This document shows, piece by piece, positions 12,595 through 24,378 of a stretch of DNA of 64,000 bases. The position numbers and the translations under genes were made by a program. The notes under the pieces were generated by a model. It was not told the origin of the DNA, searched no databases, and saw only the letters and a program-made list of their open reading frames with translations. Within the stretch, counting starts at the first letter, position 1. Each line of letters begins with the position of its first letter. This DNA is from Sorghum bicolor (lineage: Eukaryota; Streptophyta; Magnoliopsida; Poales; Poaceae): contig NC_012871.2 of NCBI RefSeq assembly GCF_000003195.3, forward strand, positions 48,951,862 through 49,015,861, in the 5' to 3' direction.

Positions 12595-13938
12595 GAAGAC
12601 ACGCTCGTCAGGTTTCTAAGGGACAACGTAAGCGTTTTCGCATGGAAACCCGCAGACATGCCCGGCGTCCCCCGAAGCCTAATCGAGCACTCCTTAAACG
12701 TCTCGAAGACCGCAAGACCAATCAAGCAGAAGCTACGACGGTTCGCTCGCGACAAAAAGGAGGCTATTAGGACAGAAATTACATGGCTTTTAGCAGTCGG
12801 GTTTATTAAGGAAGTGTATCATCCTGATTGGTTAGCCAATCCGGTCCTTGTAAGGAAAAAGAATAATGAATGGAGAATGTGCGTTGATTACACTGATCTT
12901 AATAAGCACTGTCCTAAAGATCCTTTCGGTCTCCCTCGCATAGACGAGGTGGTCGACTCAACGGCCGAATGTGAATTACTCTCTTTTCTCGACGGTTACT
13001 CTGGTTATCACCAGATCTCATTAAAAGAGGATGACCAGATCAAAACCTCTTTCATTACTCCCTTTGGGGCGTACTGCTACATGACCATGTCCTTTAGGAT
13101 GAAAAATGTCAGAGCCACCTATCAACGCGCCATTTAGCAGTGCCTTCACGATGAAATACGCGACGACCTTGTCGAAGCTTATGTCGATGACGTTGTCGTC
13201 AAAACCATAAACGCCAGCACTCTGATCGACAACCTTGACTACACTTTCAAAGCGCTAAACAGATATAAGTGGAAGCTTAACCCTAAAAAATGCATCTTTG
13301 GGGTCCCCTCCGGAATACTGCTCAGCAACGTAGTCAGTCGCGACAGCATACGCCCAAACCCATCAAAAGTCAGGGCAGTGCTCGATATGCGACCACCCAA
13401 AAACGTAAAGGATGTACAGAAACTCACAGGGTGCATGGCCGCTCTTAGCCGGTTCATATTTCGACTAGGAGAGAAAGGGCTTCCCTTCTTCAAGCTACTT
13501 AAAGCGTCTGAAAAATTTGCTTGGACAGAGGAAGCCGACACCGCATTCATGCAGCTGAAGGCTTTCCTCACTTCCCCTCCAGTTCTCACTACTCCCCAAC
13601 CTAACGAGGACCTCCTTCTCTACATCACGGCAACCGATCGGGTCATTTCCACAGTGCTCGCAGTGGAACGAGACGAACCGGGCCACGTCTACAAAGTCCA
13701 GCGACCAGTATACTTCATAAGCAAAGTTCTAAATGAGTCCAAGACCAGGTACCCCCAAATAAAAAAGCTAATCTATGCTATTCTAATCACTTCTAGGAAG
13801 TTGAAGCATTATTTCGACGGTCATCGCATCATGGTAATTACAAGTTTTCCACTGGGGGACACCCTACGCTATAAGGACGCCAATTGCAGAATTGTAAAAT
13901 GGGCCATGGAGCTATGCCCCTTTTTGTTGGATTTCTAG
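12595..13938 (+). pseudogene. pol: Reverse transcriptase and first RNase H (element B pol)
   Basis: The reading frame holds RT blocks in order: a basic entry motif near 12720, MCVDYTDLNKHCPKDPF near 12880-12930, LDGYSGYHQI near 12985-13020, the YVDD catalytic box near 13180-13190, and the connection region with a first RNase H from about 13480. The frame is broken by TAG at 13135-13137 and TAG at 13936-13938, yet the same frame continues after each stop. The stops are single-base changes in an otherwise conserved pol. Function is lost. Confidence 0.85.
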
Positions 13939-14037
13939 AGACGTATGACTGTCAAGTCTCAAGCCCTGGCTGACTTCATCACAGAATGGACAGATCTCAA
14001 CGCACCGCCTGCTCCGGATATCTCCGACCACTAGTTA

Positions 14038-14418
14038 ATGTTTATTGATGGGTCCTTAAACATCAGTGGCGCTGGTGCTGGAATCCTATTCATTTCACCA
14101 AACAAGGACAAACTATGTTACGTCCTTAGAATCCTTTTCCCCGCGTCTGACAATGTGGCCGAGTACGAAGCATGCTTACATAGCATACGACTGGCCATGG
14201 AATTAGGAGTCAAGCGTCTTTACGTCCACGGCGACTCTGCCCTGGTCATTAACCAGCTAAATAAGGAGTGGGACATGACTCATGAGAAAATGGATCTGTA
14301 CTGCAAGGAGATCCACAAATGGGAAGCAAATTTTTATGGCATAGAGTATATACACGTAGTCTGGGACAAGAATCAAGCAGCAGATGCGCTGTCAAAGATA
14401 GGATCATCCCGGGCCTAG
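14038..14418 (+). pseudogene. pol: Second (archaeal-type) RNase H domain, element B pol
   Basis: About 126 residues start MFIDGSLN and contain VAEYEACL, HGDSALVINQ and QAADALSKIG. These are the conserved Asp, Glu, Asp and Asp blocks of an archaeal-type RNase H. The extra aRH domain downstream of RT is a hallmark of Tat-lineage plant gypsy elements. It is in the same frame as the RT region but bounded by TAG stops near 14032 and at 14416-14418. Confidence 0.85.
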
Positions 14419-14638
14419 ATCCCACAAGGTGTTTTCGTCCAAGACATTGACAAACCAAGCATCGGAGACGACCTGGTCGATAAGCCAAACAGCAAGGAAC
14501 AATTCGTCGAGGACGCCACTCCGGCAACCAGCAGTGAACGACTGGCGCACGCCTTTCATCAAGTATCTCTTGGACGGTTCCAGTTTTCAAGACAAGACCG
14601 AGAACGAACACCTCATTTGACGATCCAGAAACTACATA

Positions 14639-15779
14639 TTGGTCGACGGTCGACTTATGCGCAAGAACGCTAACTCAGAAGTCTTGTTAAAGTGCATCAC
14701 TGAAGACGATGGCACCAAGCTGCTAGAAGACATACACGCCGGATCCTGTGGCAATCACACAGCCTCTCGAACGCTGGTCGCAAAAGCTTTCCGAGCAGGA
14801 TTTTACCGGCCGTCTGCTGTGGCCGACACCGAGAAGCTGGTCCGGTGAAGTCAGGGTTGTCAGTTCTTCGCCAAGAGGACTCACATATCGGCTCACGAAA
14901 TCCAGACGATACCATCATCATGGCCATTCGCCTGCTAGGTCCTGGACATGATTGGGCCATTCAAACCCACTCCCGGTAATTTCAAGTTCGTATTCGTGCT
15001 GGTCGACAAGTTCTCCAAGTGGATCGAGTACATGCCATTGGTCAAAGCAAATTTAGAAAAAGCTGTAGAATTCCTCAATCAAATCATACACTGATTCGGG
15101 GTTCCTAACAGTATAATCACCGACTTGGGTACTCACTTCACCTGCACTACATTCTGGGACTTCTGTGATGATAGAGGCATAGTCATAAAGTACGTGTCGG
15201 TAGCTCATCCCTAAGCCAATGGACAAGTCGAGCGAGCCAATGGAATGATTGTAGATGCCTTAAAAAGAGGTTGTACAAGGAAAACAACAAAGCAACGGGA
15301 AGGTAGATGAAAGAACTGCCAGCTGTGGTCTGGGGCCTCTGAACACAGCCTAGTCAGAACACTGGTGTATCTCCCTATTTTATGTTTACGGGGCTAAGGC
15401 GGTGCTCCCCTCCGATATAGTGTTCGGATCTCCAAGAGTCGAGCATTTCGACCAATCTTCAGCAGACCACACTAGAGAACTTGACATCAATTGCACAGAG
15501 GAGAAACGGTTAGATTCTTGCCTCCGAACAGCAAAGTACCTCAAAGCTATGCGACGATATTACAACAAAAATGTCAAAGAGCGCTCCTTCATGGTCGACG
15601 ATCTGGTGCTCAAATGGAAAACAAGCCAGGAAGGAATGCACAAGGTATCCACGCCCTGGGAGGGACCTTTCGTGGTCGCTGAAGTCACGTGTCCCACCTC
15701 TTACAGACTGGCTTACCTAGACGGAACAAGTTTGCCTAACTCCTGGCACATAGACAAACTACAGCGGTTTTACCCCTAG
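14639..15779 (+). pseudogene. pol: Integrase region of element B pol
   Basis: The region shows an N-terminal zinc-binding stretch (GSCGNHTASRTL near 14740-14770), then the catalytic core with DMIGPF near 14950, VPNSIITDLGTHF near 15100-15130 and ANGQVERANG near 15215-15245. The C-terminal domain ends in LPNSWHIDKLQRFYP before the TAG at about 15779. Several frameshifts and TGA, TAA and TAG stops split it, so it cannot encode an active integrase. The C-terminal 125 residues remain open at 15402-15779. Confidence 0.8.
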
Positions 15780-16194
15780 AAGAAGTCCATCTTACTTGTA
15801 TCTTTTTCCTTATGAATAATAATGAGTTTTGTTTTTTGCTCTATACCTCTTTATATGCAAACTACTCGACAAGAATGACATTGTTTGTTCTCGACACACC
15901 ACACAACAAAATCAAACAAGGGTACTCGACAATCTTCATTTCAGTGATACATCACTCTCACAAATTATTTACAGCGCTCAAAACCATGGTTTACACTTTA
16001 CTACAAACTTTCCAAGCAAAGTTTACAATAAAAGATCCTCCGAGCGGTTCCTAGTCTAAACCTATAGACTAAACTGGGGCCTGCTGCTCGCTGACACGGG
16101 CCTCCGGTGCCGTCGAAGAGGTCGGGGCCATCGACGCCTGGCTGGTCGAGACCACAGGTGTTGATCGCCCATCCCCCACAGTAGATGTCGCCGA
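15780..16194. other. Spacer between pol and the antisense gene
   Basis: AT-rich to mixed sequence with no gene seen. It probably holds the convergent 3' ends of the sense pol and antisense transcripts. Confidence 0.4.
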
Positions 16195-19100
16195 CTACTC
16201 CCTGGTCAACCTCTCTGAGCTTGGTTGATTCGGGGGAATAGATGTCCCGTAGAGGTTGACATCGCCGATCACCGTCAACGACAGGTTGAGCAGACTGACA
16301 AGAAGGTCATCTGCTTGCTTCGGGCCAACCTCCTTGGGGTACCCTCCCTCTAGGCGAGTCAGATCCATCAGAGGGTAGTGCGCGCGCACCATACTCAGGA
16401 CATGGGCCCCGGCATACTCCCCTGCGTCCTTAACGAACTGCTGAAGCAACCCCACACGTGTTGTGCTTTCTCAACTAGAGTCTGCCTCTGTGTGCGGGGC
16501 TGGTCTTCGGAGAGCTCCGGACTGATCAGATCAAGCACCAGGGCCACTCCCTTCTAGATTTGAATGCAATTGGCCTTCCACGAGTCCCGGTCTTTGACCA
16601 GGTCCTCGACATGCTTCTTTGCGTTGGCCTTAAGCACTACGCCAAGGTTTAAAACAAGTGGACAATTAGTATCAAGCTATGAAGTTAAAAGAACTTACAC
16701 TCATCGCGTCAAAACTGATCTTACTAGTCAGCTCCCGATTTCTGGTCTTCAGTTCTTCTCTGACCTTTCGCTCACTCTCCAGCACGCGAGCATGCTCCTA
16801 GTTGAGCTCGTCCTTCTCTTTCTGGAGGCACTCTATTTCCTCCTCCAGACCAGTAGTAGTAACTGTTCGTCATAAGAACCGAACATATTGTCAACCACAA
16901 CTAGCGTCGATAAACAGACTTACTCTTTTTCTCGCGGTCCTTGTCGGCTAACCGTGGAGTCAGGTCTAGCATCCGCTCCTCCTGAGTGGCCTTCTCCTTG
17001 GCCTCCTCTGCCTCCAACCGAAGGCGGTCCACCTTCGATGTCAGGGCCTTGTTTTTGGCCATAACCCCTTCAATCTGGTCGACGCATCTTTTACGATACT
17101 TCGCTGTTTTCATCGCGTCATGTGGATTTCAAGTACATAAGCAAGTGTACATGCCAAGACTTGTGTGCTTTAACGAAAAGCGAGGTCACTTACCTCAACC
17201 TTGCTGACAAGACGTTTGGTGGCCCGCTCCACCCTGTCTGCCTGCTCGACCTCGGTGATCTCTTCATGGCCGGCCCAGTGGTCTCCACGCTGGCGCCAAA
17301 CATAGATATGCTGGCGTCCATCGTGGGGGCGCCCCTAGATCTCTTCCACCTCATCGTCAGAGTCTGCCTGCATCATTGGCCCCTTACCAAGGACAGGAGT
17401 ACCCTCCGGTGCAGTAGCCTCGACATGCGGCTCCCCTACCCGAGCAGGGGATGGAGCTCTGTTCCCCTCTTCTGCCCCACTACTCGATGGGGGATTGGCT
17501 GCAGCGCCCTCATCCCTCGACGGGGCGTTTGCGTCGACCCCTTCTCGGGCTGGGTCCTCGGCAGCAGCTTGCCCCACGGTGGTCTACCCCATGGCGGCTA
17601 GTTTAGTTGGCCCCGAGCCCAAAATGGTGCTGGGGTCAACATCCGAGGCGGCGCTACAAAATTCCATTTATAACCACACTGGAATTCTAACTTCATGAAA
17701 ACATAGATATTTTTTCAATTAAACTTACAGGTTGGAAATCCTGTGCGACGCCGTTAAGACCCTTCGCCTGGCATGTCCAGCCGTCGTAGCTGCTTCTGTT
17801 TTGCTTGGGCGCGCCTGCTCAACGTGTGCGGCGGGCGGATCCTCGGCGACCCGACCACCATCAGCCGGGGCAACGTCTGGGCGGCTATGGGGCTTGCAGA
17901 CCAAGGTTGGGGCCACTTCTTCCTCTTCAATGTCATCGTCGACAACACGAAGGAGATGGCAGCGCTTTGGTGCCCAGCTTCCCGAGGCAGAGCCCTGGCC
18001 AGTTAAAGGCCCCGAGGCTCCTCCTGCTGGTGCTGCTCCTACTTGGGATGATCCCATGGCCATCGGTCTCTTGCCAGCCACCCTATCATCGGTGGTCGGC
18101 ACCGGTCGGTTGTCATCTTTGTCGCTGCTGGTGTACCGGTAACACCGAGCAGTGTTGTCCGCCAGAGGGTCTACTCTGGTTGGGTGCTCCATGCCGGGCG
18201 CCAGTGATACATACACTATCGCCCGGTCAATGTCTTCGATCTACAAGACAAAGGCGATAAGCTGTCAGAAGCAAGGCATGACAGTTTATAAAATTGCAAA
18301 CTAACTGAAGTCATTATTTACCTTGGGAGCTGGTCGACCTAGCTTGTACACGTGCATCCGGTCGTCGCTTCGCATGAGGCTGCTGTCGGCCAGGTTGAAC
18401 AGCTCGTTGATCATTTGCTGGATCTCCGGCCTCTCCAGGTTATCTCGGTGCATCCTAGTCGAGTCTTGGCCGCCCTGGTACTCGTATGCTGAGTGCACCC
18501 TCCTCTGGCATGGCATGACTTGTCGGCTGAGGAAGTTGCCGACCACACCAGGCCCGTCCAAGCGCGACCAGTCAATCAGATTCATCAGCTCCTCCACCTG
18601 ACCAGTATACTCTGGTCGGTCCGTCCAGCTAACCCTCTTCTCGGGAACATAGCTGACACTGCAGAATGTGGCGCTGCTCGGCTCCTCCCTGATGTAGAAC
18701 CACCACCTGTACCATTCAGTCAGGGATGTGTTCCAGGGGCAGCTGAGATAGCGGTTCTTCATCTCGTCGCGGAGATTGAGGTATACTCCACCTGCAATCT
18801 TAGAGCCTCCAACCGCTCCTTTCTTCCTCAGGCAGAACAAGTAACAAAACAAATCAAAATGTGGCTCAATCCCCACAAACGCCTCACAGAGGTGAATGAA
18901 GGTAGCCACAAGAAGAATCGAGTTCGGGTGCAGATTGCAAATCCCGATCTCGTAGTAAAGAAGCAAACCCTGAAGAAAAGGATGAACCAGCACCCCAAAA
19001 CCCCTCTTGAAGAAATCCTCGAAAACTACGATCTCACCGACTTGGGGATCTGGGTAACTTTCTTCCTCCGGCGCCCTCCACCCACCAAGCTCCTGGTTAT

Positions 19101-19290
19101 GCAGTAACCCCATCTCAACGAGGTTGTTGAGGGACCTGGTGGTGCACCAGGTCTTCTTCCATTCGTTTGCCATCATCTCGGCCCTCTTCTTGGAGTCGCT
19201 CTTGGCCATTTTTTGTGCAAGGAACCTCGAACTGGATCTGGTGGGTTTTGGAGGAAGTGAGGAGGATGAAGGCAGGAGGCTAGCGTGCAA
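16195..19290 (-). CDS. Antisense accessory gene of element B (gypsy-associated Transposase_28/PF04195-like domain plus coiled coil)
   Basis: The gene runs against pol, from ATG at 19290. Exon A (19290-18322) encodes about 320 residues with a domain containing GEIVVFEDFFKRGFGVLVHP and IGICNLHPNSILLVATFIHLCEAF. This matches the family catalogued as putative gypsy-type transposon protein (PF04195). A donor AAG/GTAAAT ends it. Exon B (18240-17729) starts after TTGTAG and ends at CCT/GTAAGT. Exon C (17653-17194) follows TTTGTAG. A Lys/Glu-rich coiled coil lies at 17113-16901 and a C-terminal piece at 16455-16195; splicing between these is uncertain. Exon C has an in-frame TAG near 17585 and a further stop near 17335, so the downstream part is decayed. 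Antisense ORFs of this kind are known in Tat-lineage elements; their function is unknown. Confidence 0.7.
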
Positions 19291-19641
19291 CTGCTGGGTG
19301 AAGTTCTAACAATACACCTTTTGGCTCTTTATAACAGTGGCACCACCTCCTCCACTTCCCGACTTCTGGGGAAATGTGTGGTTTTTACGGCGGCAATGGC
19401 GTTTCGGCTTTCAATTTCTGTTGCAATAAATTCGGTGGCCTCTTTTAATGATTAACGGTTTTTCTTTCTTGGTCTGCGTGATGAGCGCCTGTGCCATCAA
19501 AGGGCACCCCTTTTCATGCGCCGAACTGATGAGACAGCCAGACACCTTGTCATGTCACCAATTAATGAAGGGAAATGTTATTTCCCAAATTTAAATAAAC
19601 AAGTTACTGAGGATAAGAAGTCTGTTTGGATTCATCCAAAA
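19291..19641. promoter_or_regulatory. Likely promoter region of the antisense gene
   Basis: This stretch lies just upstream (minus strand) of the antisense ATG at 19290. A TATAAAGAGCC-like box lies at about 19324-19334 on the minus strand (plus reads GGCTCTTTATA), about 35-45 bases upstream of the start codon. Confidence 0.45.
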
Positions 19642-19890
19642 ATCTGGGGATTGAACCGACCACCGAGCATGGTATGCTCGGGGACTGGTCGACTAGCCTA
19701 CCCAAATGAAATATGGGGATTGCGCCGACCACCGAGCATGGTATGCTCAAGGACTGATCGACCAGCGTGCCCAAATAAAATCTGGGGACTGCACCGACCA
19801 CTAAGCATGGTATGCTCGGGGACTGGTTGACTAGCCCGCTCAAATGAAATCTGGGGACCACAGAGCACGGTATGCTCGGGGACTGGTCGA
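19642..19890. repeat. Tandem repeat, about 69 bp unit, 3.6 copies, in the 3' UTR of element B
   Basis: Units begin at 19642, 19711, 19780 and 19849, each with ATCTGGGGA or a near variant. Each holds GAGCATGGTATGCTC or a near variant, a hairpin-forming inverted repeat, followed by a GGGGACTGGTCGA-like stretch. The last unit is shortened. Tandem arrays in the 3' untranslated part are known for Tat-lineage elements. Confidence 0.85.
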
Positions 19891-20427
19891 TTCGTCTGTG
19901 TACGAGGTAGCGGTTTACGCTGATTACTCATTATGTTTGACTCAACTTTACATACAATTGAGAGGTGATATTTTTATTATTTTTTAAACCTTGTTACAAG
20001 GCTTATACTCTGCCTTACAACAAGCTCGGGGACTACATCGGTACGATGCATCTTACGATAGATCTCAGCATCAGATTTTTCTTTTAAGACTTTTTTTCTT
20101 TTTAGACCCTGGCGCCACGTGCCTGTGTCACATACTACCAGGCTCAGGGACTAAGTGGGCACACTTCACCTTGCGGTGAATTTACCTGCTTTTTGAAGAC
20201 TTTCACTATTCAAAAAAGTAAAGTAGGCACACTTCACCAGAAAAGAAATCTTTTTGGTTAAGAGCACCATGCATTATTCGAACAACCTGCTTCTTCGGTG
20301 TTGATCAACTGTCTTTTGAGTTGGTCAAAATGTCATTGCATCTATTTGGGCGACTTTCATGCTGATCAAAGATTTCAAGTCTCACTGGTCGAAGAAGCTC
20401 AAGACAGTGTGTTACATCATAATACAT

Positions 20428-20444
20428 GGAGCTCGGGGACTAGC
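20428..20444 (+). other. Polypurine tract region of element B
   Basis: GGAGCTCGGGGACTAGC directly precedes the TGTGGGG start of the 3' LTR, in the place expected for the polypurine tract. Confidence 0.6.
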
Positions 20445-20913
20445 TGTGGGGTTATAAACCCCTATTCCCTTACGGCTAGACTTGGGCCAGGAGATTTGGC
20501 CCATTACGAGATAGCTCGAGGCTTGATCCAACTGCCTGAAGTTTCGCACAAGGAAACAAGACATGGAGATCAAGCAGGACTCTAGTCGGTTAGAATAGGA
20601 ATTGATATTGCATCATCTATGGCAATTGTAACCGACTAGGATTAGTTTCCAGATCTGTAACCCTGCCCTCTAGACTATATAAAGAGAGGCAAGGGACCCC
20701 CCTTAGACAACTCAACACAATTCAACTCTTCCCAGATCAATACAATTAGACGCAGGACGTAGGTATTACGCCCATACGACGGCCGAACCTAGATAAAATC
20801 CTTGTCTATGTCTTGCGTCGCCATCGAGTTTGTAGCTTGCGCACCCGTCTGCCGATAAACTACTACCGTGGGCATACCCCAAGGTAGACTGCCGACTAGC
20901 TTTTGTCGACACA
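20445..20913 (+). repeat. 3' LTR of element B
   Basis: This 469 bp segment starts TGTGGGGTTATAAACCCC and ends TTTGTCGACACA. It has a TATATAAAG box near 20676-20684 and the purine tract just upstream. The partner LTR would be left of the window, so the border is set by the TG...CA ends and the polypurine tract only. Confidence 0.75.
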
Positions 20914-21005
20914 ACTCTTGATCCAAATACATATACTGCTTAGGCTTGGTTTGCCAAGGGACCGGCAAAAGGTAAGCTTGGGGGAATTGTTGACGGCCGA
21001 TAACG
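20914..21005 (+). mobile_element. Fragment of an element A-related LTR retrotransposon (PPT and LTR start)
   Basis: Sequence at 20955-20998 matches the junction near 10855-10895 of element A: a GGGAC..GCAA.AGG stretch, then GTAAGCTTGGGGGA and TTGTTGACGG. It is a small relic of a related element whose LTR is cut off after about 15-20 bases. Confidence 0.5.
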
Positions 21006-21660
21006 TCAACTTTTATATCTTGTCCAACCGCTGATGTTGCGAGTGTTTACCTTGTACTCAGCTCTTCTGTTGTAGACCATGGGGTCATCGGCAATTGAAA
21101 TATCTAAGTCTTTGAGCATATACACATCGGCAAGAGTGGAGGTAGTTGGGCCATGTCCAAACATGAAAGTATTGGTGGTGTCTGACCAAAAGTAAGCGGC
21201 TGCTATAATCATCGACTCATTCTTCTGCATATCGGCAATGGATAGCCTGATACACTGGTCTAGTTTCTGTTCTACCCAGTATACTTCATTCGATTCACTG
21301 ACCCTTAGATACCAATCTTTCCATCCCTTGCTGGTTTTGGGTCAAGATCGGAAGGTATCTTTCCACAGATCTAAAGAGAAATTCTTAGCTCTAAATGGAA
21401 TTCTATTGGTTTCCAAATTAATCAGATCGGTTGGATCCAGGTCACCCATCGGGCCCAGACATTGGATGTGCGGTTGGTTGGTTGGAATAACTAGTTTATC
21501 GCTCAAGTCCTAAGTTTGAAAGATCAAAGGGGCAGAAGAAAAGAAAAAGAAAATTGCTAAGCCTATGAACTTGCAAAAGGAAAAGGAACTGCAGTAAAAG
21601 GGGATGAGTGTAAAACTGACCGCAGAGACGATGAAGTTGATCGCCATTGTTCTGAGAAGG
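21006..21660 (-). pseudogene. Fragment of an antisense plant-mobile-domain (PMD) gene
   Basis: The minus-strand translation at 21230-21006 contains TNTFMFGHGPTTSTLADVYML, a signature of the plant mobile domain carried by some gypsy elements and MULEs. Upstream, about 21640-21240, a second stretch on the same strand reads DPTDLINLETNRIPFRA, split by stops. The domain is far shorter than the several hundred residues of intact PMD proteins, so it is a relic. Its orientation opposes the adjacent LTR element, like the antisense gene of element B. Confidence 0.6.
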
Positions 21661-21801
21661 ATAGAGATGGAACCGAGAACTTGAGGACTTCGCTGGAGAG
21701 AGCTCTTGTTGTTGAAGTTGTGCAGTTGTTTGTCAAGGTCGCCGCCGGAAAGAGTAGGTTTTGAGGGATTGAAATGGCAAGGTAGAAGATGGGTACCTGA
21801 G

Positions 21802-21820
21802 AGAGACGTATTTATAGGTT
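21802..21820 (-). promoter_or_regulatory. TATA box of the antisense PMD gene
   Basis: The minus strand reads CCTATAAATACG, an excellent TATA box upstream of the PMD fragment. The related sequence at 56964-56972 in element C retains a TATTTATAG core. Confidence 0.5.
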
Positions 21821-22237
21821 AAAATGAGCAGGGGTATTCTGGACTTATCTCTCTGCTACGCGCGTAAAAGTCGAGGTTGTTCGGATGGATATGGTAACTG
21901 TTCGTACGGCAATCAAAGGATTGTGTGGATGATTTGATGGCAAGTAATCATGATTCGAAGGATATTCCGGCATACGGAATATTTTAATACTGGATCGGCA
22001 GTGTAGTATAGCGCTGGATTCTTGCCGATGAGTGGTTGTTCTTATGTTTTAGCCATGATCGAGATCAGGATGGTTGGAAATTATGCGATATTTGCTGAGA
22101 CACAAAAATCAACGTTGGATTTGACTCGATTCGGCGGCAAAATTTTGTTATGAGAAAGATAATTATGTAAAGACAACTATTATCTGGAGTAAATTTTGAA
22201 GCATTAATGATTTTATACTCCAAAATTGGGGGGCATG
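21821..22237 (+). other. 3' untranslated region and PPT of gypsy fragment D
   Basis: It aligns by eye with 56975-57456 of element C: shared GGATATGGTAACTGTTCG-type sequence, then a TTTATACTCC..AA.TGGGGGGCATG polypurine stretch just before the LTR. Confidence 0.65.
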
Positions 22238-23054
22238 TGTTGACACCATTTTTGGTACGGGTCAAGATAATCAAAATGGGCCAATCGGCAGTAGAGAAGT
22301 TATTGCATTATACTAACAGAGAGGTGCCGATGGGATCCGCCGATGGAGGTTGTCACTGATGAAAGATGATTGTTCGAGAAAGGATTGTCTTTTAATTTAA
22401 ATTCAGAAGTGTTGACTGGTGAGATCGGAGGTGGCATTTGCCGATGGCAATTTGAGAACTATTGCCAATAGGGTGCATTGCCGATGTCGATGAAGGAGAA
22501 AACGGAGACTGCTGCTGGTGAAGCCTATGATGGCAGGAAGTCTGTCGATGAAGCGGGGGCGATGAAGGTTTCATCGTAATTAAGTCAGGCATGAAAGTAG
22601 ATAGGTGTTATTTTCTATATTTGTTAGGATATACCTTATGTAAGAGTCATGTTTTGTCTTAGAAATGGGTCCTAGTCGTATTTGGTTGTAACTCTTTAGA
22701 TAGAGTATAAATATAGGCTGAGGGGCAATGTAATATGAATCAATCAATATCAAATCGAAGTTTACTCCTGCTTTTGCATCTACTTACTTTTCAGGGACTT
22801 CGTTAATTCGCATATTTTATTTTTACGAGTTCTCATCGGTTCGGCGAGTTGCATTGTTCTAGTGCAAATCTTGACGATCCTCGAGTTCCGTGTGAGTACC
22901 TCTTGGCTGTGACTTCCAGGCGTATCGCTCTTGTCGGGACCAAAGTACTTGAGTTATCATCCTTGTCGACTAACAGGTCAAATCGACTGGCATGTCTAGG
23001 ATATCGGATCGGATATTAGCCCTTTGTGTTTGCAGATTCACTTTTGCATCAACA
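22238..23054 (+). repeat. 3' LTR of gypsy fragment D (relative of element C)
   Basis: It starts TGTTGACACCATTTTTGG and ends TTTTGCATCAACA, the same ends as the LTRs of element C (51125-51812 and 57457-58144). It shares the GTGAGTACCTCTT...GTGACTTCC block and the final TTAGCCCTTTGTGTTTGCAG block. At 817 bp it is longer than the 688 bp LTRs of C, so it is a diverged member. No 5' partner is seen in the window. Confidence 0.8.
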
Positions 23055-23232
23055 ATATTGAACCCAAACTTTTCCATCGAAGTGTTGTACGGCGACCTGT
23101 GCCTGAGGTCCCTCTTAGTGTGACGTTCTTAGGATTTCTCAAATAATTTGAACAAGTGACCAAGTACTATACTAACAAGAAAAGACGGCATTTAACATCT
23201 CGAATAAGCCATGAGCTTTGAACAAGAGGTTC
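23055..23232. other. Unassigned sequence between fragment D and the LINE
   Basis: No ORF or repeat was recognised. Together with 26443 onward it is the sequence into which the LINE inserted. Confidence 0.4.
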
Positions 23233-23247
23233 AAATAACACCCATAA
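23233..23247. other. 15 bp TSD of the LINE, left copy
   Basis: AAATAACACCCATAA is repeated exactly at 26428-26442. Confidence 0.85.
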
Positions 23248-24378
23248 ATAAACTGATTTGTACTACACATTTTGAACAAAAGTTTGCTCTAGCGTATGTC
23301 ACTGCTAAGGTAAGAGCTGGAAGTGACCACGTCCCTCTTATCCTTAATTTTGGAATCCAAGAAGCTAGGAAACCTAGTTTGTTTAGGTTTGAAAAATGGT
23401 GGCTTGAGCAACCAGATTTCAAACAGTTAGTGACTGATGTCTGGAATACTAGTTGTGCTTTTGAAAGTGCCATAGATGTTTGGCAGTTTAAAAATCAGGT
23501 TACTCAGAAAGAAAGTGAAGGTTGGGCTATAAATATAAATGCTCACTTTAAAAACAGAAAGTAGAACTCCTTAAGGAATTCGATATTCTTGATCGGAATA
23601 CGAGACTGGCCTCCTATTACCTGGAGGAAAGCAGAGGACAGATGGTATTGTTAGGGATCTAGAAAAGATCTGGAACCTAGAGAAGATCAAAGCACGAAAA
23701 AGATCCAGGGATATAAACACAATGGAAGGGGATAGGAATACTACCTATTTTTAAGCTAGGAAAAAAAGGATGCCTTCGTAAGAAACCCCGATGGGTTGTT
23801 AGAAGAAAACAAAGATATGCTTAACCATGCAGTGGATTTTTATAAAAAATTATTTAGCACTGAGGATAATCATGGAGTTCATTTGGGTGAGAATTTTTGG
23901 GAGGAAGGGGATAAAGCTACTGATTCTGAAAATGAGATGTTAGAAGCTCCATTCACTGAAGTGGAAATAAAAAATGTTTTGTTTGAGTCTTATGCTGAGG
24001 GGGGCCCTAGACTGGATGGCTTTTCTTTTCTTTTTCTATCAATCCTTTTGGGATGTTATATATAACTTCATGAATTTAGTCAGAGATTTTGAAACCGATC
24101 AACTAAACCTAGATTATTACACTAATGCCTAAAGAAGTTGAGGCTGAACATCTTAAGAAGTTTAGACCTATCAGCCTTATCAACTATAGTTTTAAGGTGT
24201 TTGCAAAAGCCTTGAATAATAGATTGATTAAGTTAGCTGACAGAGATTTATTTTGGGAAGTGTGGTTGCTGCTCATGAAATCATTCATGATATACACATA
24301 AATAAGGACAGTGATATAATACTATAATTAGATTACAAGAAGGCATATGATAGGGTGAGTTAGGACTTTATCGAAGAA

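Larger units (their letters stand above)
12098..20913 (+). mobile_element. Element B: Tat-lineage Ty3/gypsy retrotransposon (Retand/RIRE2-like), 5' part outside window
   Basis: The order is protease end, RT, RNase H, a second archaeal-type RNase H, integrase, an antisense gene, tandem repeats and a 3' LTR at 20445-20913. This is the layout of Tat-lineage elements. Element A sits in the protease region, so gag, the 5' LTR and the start of protease should lie left of the window. The sense pol is dead, with frameshifts and many stops. Confidence 0.85.

Noticed and set aside
17732..18260. Plus-strand ORFs opposite the antisense gene of element B
   Set aside because: They mirror a conserved antisense exon with good splice sites; the plus frames have no recognisable domain.
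20988..21005. Start of a complete LTR of element A type
   Set aside because: Only about 15-20 bases match before the PMD fragment begins, so it is a relic and not a usable LTR.
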